A stretch of 33,434 nucleotides of DNA, taken from contig JAILBH010000026.1 of the NCBI GenBank assembly GCA_024681195.1, positions 1-33,434 on the forward strand, given 5' to 3'. Under the pieces are notes generated by a model. The model had not been told where the DNA came from. It did no database searches and saw only the letters and a list, made by a program, of their open reading frames with translations. The stretch comes from Treponema sp. (GTDB lineage Bacteria; Spirochaetota; Spirochaetia; Treponematales; Treponemataceae). The position numbers were made by a program, and so were the translations under genes. Of the stretch, positions 31,481 to 33,434 are shown in pieces; the stretch's first letter is position 1, and every line of letters begins with the position of its first letter.

Positions 31481-32362
31481 TTAATGTCCTGCAGCAAAGC
31501 CCTTCAGACCTTTACGGCAGAGGAAGGCAATGGTACAGGTAATTAAAATCATAACTACAGAAAGAGAGTTTATTACAGGTGAAACGCCAAAGCGAATCAT
31601 GGAATAAACATACAGCGGCAGGGTTGTTGACCCCGGTCCAGATACAAAGAAGGTAATAACAAAGTCTTCGAGCGACATTGTAATTGCCATTAAAAATCCC
31701 GAAAGAATGCCTGGGAAAATAGCAGGAACGACTACCTTAAGCATTGTCTGACGTTCTGTTGCACCAAGGTCGTGTGCAGCTTCTATGATTGAATAATCAA
31801 ATTCATCGAGGCGGGCATTTACCATAAGGAATACAAACGGAAGACAGAAGGTTGTGTGTGCTGCAAAAACTGTAAACAGTCCAAGCGGCAGATGGATTCC
31901 GCTAAAGAAGATTACCATAGAAATACCAATGATAACTTCCGGCAGAACCATTGGAAGATATGTAAGGGTTTGAATAAACTTCTTTCCCTTGAATTTATAC
32001 CAGTTTACGCCGATTGAAGCCATTGTTCCAAGCAGAGTAGAAACAAGGGCAGACGACAATGCAATAATCAGACTGTTCAAAAGAGCCTGCCAGAGAGCGT
32101 TGGAATTAAAGAAAAGTTCCTTGTACCATCTCATGCTAAAGCTTGTAAACTCTGCTCCCTTGCTGTCATTGAATGAATATACAATGATTACAAACAATGG
32201 AATAAAAAGGAAGAACAGGGTGAACCACAAAACTGTCTTAGAAAAAGACCATCTTCGTTGTCCTGTTTTTTTCCAGGTACGGCGTGCATGACGTGCATTT
32301 TCTGAAGTCGGCTTTTTTGAGTGGAGAACTTCGTGAATAGCAATAAATATGTTTTTTGCCAT
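31481..32362 (-). CDS. potC: Spermidine/putrescine ABC transporter permease PotC
   Basis: A 293-residue inner-membrane permease of the PotC type, with an N-terminal basic tail and about six transmembrane segments (VLWFTLFFLFIPLFVIIVYS first). The cytoplasmic EAA loop that contacts PotA is visible as EAAHDLGATERQTMLKVVVPAIFPGIL. Its start codon shares one base with the potB stop (TAATG), and GGAGG precedes it within the end of potB, so translation is coupled. The N terminus (about 38 residues before the first helix) is longer than in E. coli PotC. Confidence 0.95.
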   Translation of the reverse strand: MAKNIFIAIHEVLHSKKPTSENARHARRTWKKTGQRRWSFSKTVLWFTLFFLFIPLFVIIVYSFNDSKGAEFTSFSMRWYKELFFNSNALWQALLNSLIIALSSALVSTLLGTMASIGVNWYKFKGKKFIQTLTYLPMVLPEVIIGISMVIFFSGIHLPLGLFTVFAAHTTFCLPFVFLMVNARLDEFDYSIIEAAHDLGATERQTMLKVVVPAIFPGILSGFLMAITMSLEDFVITFFVSGPGSTTLPLYVYSMIRFGVSPVINSLSVVMILITCTIAFLCRKGLKGFAAGH

Positions 32363-33273
32363 TAGTTTGTACCTCCAACATAGTTTTCTTCTTTTGTAGT
32401 TTTAGTCTTGAGCTTAGCTTCCTGACTGTTAGAGCGTGTAATCCAGACAATTCCCGCAACAGAAATAACTGTAAGTACCATAGAAAAGGCAGCAGCAAGC
32501 GGCCAGTTACGGGTCTTTTGTACCTGGTCTACAATGATGTTACCAAGCATGTACGAGTCTTTACCACCAACGAGGAGCGGAACAGTGTAGGCACCAAAAA
32601 TTGGAATAAAGGTAAAGATGAGTGCCGAAACAATACCGCTCTTAATGCCAGGAATCAAAACCTTAAACATTGACTGAGGCTTTGTAGCACCAAGGTCGCG
32701 TGCAGCTTCGAGCAGAGAAAAATCAAAGCGGTCTACTGCAGTAAAGATTGGCAGAATTGCATACGGAATGTACATGTAAACACTTACAAGAATTACCGCC
32801 TTTGTGTTGTAAAGGAACGGAACATATTCTTTTGTAAGGTGCAGAGTCATCAAGATCTGGTTTAAGATACCGTCATTGTTCAAAATGCTCATCCAGGCAA
32901 AAATGCGGATAAGTGAGTTTGTCCAGAACGGAATGATTACAAGAAACAAAAACAGAGTCTGGTGGCGGCTGCGTGCCATTGCATAGGCACTTGGAATTGC
33001 AACCAGTATTGTAAACAGCGTAGACAGAATTGTGATTTTTAAGGTGCGCAGTACAATCAAACCATATTCAGGCTTGCACATCTGTTTGTACGCTTTAAAC
33101 GAAAGCTGCCATTCAACACCACCGTAAATTCCTTTTTTAAGAAAACTGTAAATAAAAATGATGATGAGAGGAGCAACAAAGAAAATCATGAACCACAGGC
33201 CCATCGGCCAGCCGTAGAACGAGCCCATAGTAATGAGCTTTTCACGGTCTTTATTCAAAGCTTTATCTTTCAT
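32362..33273 (-). CDS. potB: Spermidine/putrescine ABC transporter permease PotB
   Basis: A 303-residue permease paired with PotC. It has six membrane segments (WFMIFFVAPLIIIFIYSFL first). The coupling loop reads EAARDLGATKPQSMFKVLIPGIKSGI, the PotB-type EAA motif. IFGAYTVPLLVGGKDSYMLGNII is a typical PotB segment. The ATG lies ten bases after the potA stop without an evident ribosome binding site, so it probably relies on coupling with potA. It overlaps potC by one base. A basic tail (EAKLKTKTTKEEN) ends the protein. Confidence 0.95.
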   Translation of the reverse strand: MKDKALNKDREKLITMGSFYGWPMGLWFMIFFVAPLIIIFIYSFLKKGIYGGVEWQLSFKAYKQMCKPEYGLIVLRTLKITILSTLFTILVAIPSAYAMARSRHQTLFLFLVIIPFWTNSLIRIFAWMSILNNDGILNQILMTLHLTKEYVPFLYNTKAVILVSVYMYIPYAILPIFTAVDRFDFSLLEAARDLGATKPQSMFKVLIPGIKSGIVSALIFTFIPIFGAYTVPLLVGGKDSYMLGNIIVDQVQKTRNWPLAAAFSMVLTVISVAGIVWITRSNSQEAKLKTKTTKEENYVGGTN

Positions 33274-33283
33274 AGGGCACGCA

Positions 33284-33434
33284 CTACTTATTAATGTCTT
33301 CTACAATGTAGCCGTCTTCTGCCGACCACGAAACATATACACGATCCTTCCACTGAATAACAGGACCGTCGTCCATATAGTCTGTATGCTGCTTGAATAC
33401 CTTGATGATTTTGCCGGTATCGAGCTTTACATAG
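33284..33434 (-). CDS. potA: Spermidine/putrescine ABC transporter ATPase PotA, C-terminal end (partial)
   Basis: Minus-strand reading gives about 50 residues that run off the window and end at TAG 33286-33284: YVKLDTGKIIKVFKQHTDYM, then a segment with VIQWKDRVYVSWSAEDGYIV and the end EDINK. This is the C-terminal TOBE-like domain (GxxV-VSWxxED-xxV) of polyamine transport ATPases. PotA hydrolyses ATP to drive import through PotB-PotC. The nucleotide-binding domain and the operon promoter lie outside the window. potB follows ten bases after the stop. Confidence 0.85.
   Translation of the reverse strand, partial: YVKLDTGKIIKVFKQHTDYMDDGPVIQWKDRVYVSWSAEDGYIVEDINK

Overview
The window reads as a piece of the main chromosome of a spirochaete, most likely a host-associated (gut or rumen type) Treponema. 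This rests on moderate-to-low GC, lipoprotein-rich envelope genes, the polyamine ABC cluster potABCD, the spoVG / tRNA-Gln / rplY(Ctc) block, a LytR-CpsA-Psr gene inside the rplU-rpmA-obgE-nadD-yqeK-rsfS cluster, and a GH95 fucosidase typical of glycan-degrading gut species. The species is inferred from gene content only.

Layout. 1-2811: end of a GH95 fucosidase gene, a beta-helix-like lipoprotein gene whose signal peptide is out of frame by one base in an A8 tract, and a convergent Rpn/PDDEXK_2 nuclease gene. 2812-7852: a promoter and ~147-nt leader, then rplU-rpmA, a terminator, and obgE-nadD-yqeK-lcp-rsfS. 7866-8135: a tiny, extremely acidic protein on the minus strand. 8284-15352: ispE, spoVG, tRNA-Gln, rplY, a terminator, then tilS, an exported TPR-like protein with EF-hand-like loops, and an HtrA-like lipoprotein protease. 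lepA follows at 15368-17173. 17186-20310 (minus): a PpiD/SurA-like foldase and a MptE-like (DUF115) protein that carries an inserted palindromic repeat. 20476-20825: a small membrane protein and a long two-part hairpin. 20843-23724 (minus): murE-ddl. Then queD (plus), hisH-hisF (minus), a small membrane protein and recQ (plus). 27532-33434: an OmpA-family protein (minus), a membrane-anchored Holliday-resolvase-related protein (plus), and the minus-strand run potA(partial)-potB-potC-potD followed by a UDP-sugar pyrophosphorylase.

How the parts fit. Most genes are housekeeping: ribosome assembly and quality control (L21, L27, Obg, RsfS, L25, LepA), peptidoglycan and envelope (MurE, Ddl, LCP, OmpA, PpiD, HtrA), isoprenoid, NAD, deazapurine and histidine-type biosynthesis, and polyamine uptake. 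No phage, CRISPR array, defence island or insertion sequence was seen.

The most striking non-obvious pattern is regulatory. Several genes that head transcription units (murE, queD, hisH, tilS, ispE, possibly recQ and others) have a -10 box only about 6-11 bases before the start codon and no Shine-Dalgarno, which predicts leaderless or near-leaderless mRNAs. Other genes here (rplU, rpmA, spoVG, rplY, lepA, ppiD, potD) have ordinary leaders with ribosome binding sites. Other unusual items are the A8 frameshift, a bidirectional terminator that forms the coding end of recQ, and the repeat inside the MptE-like gene.
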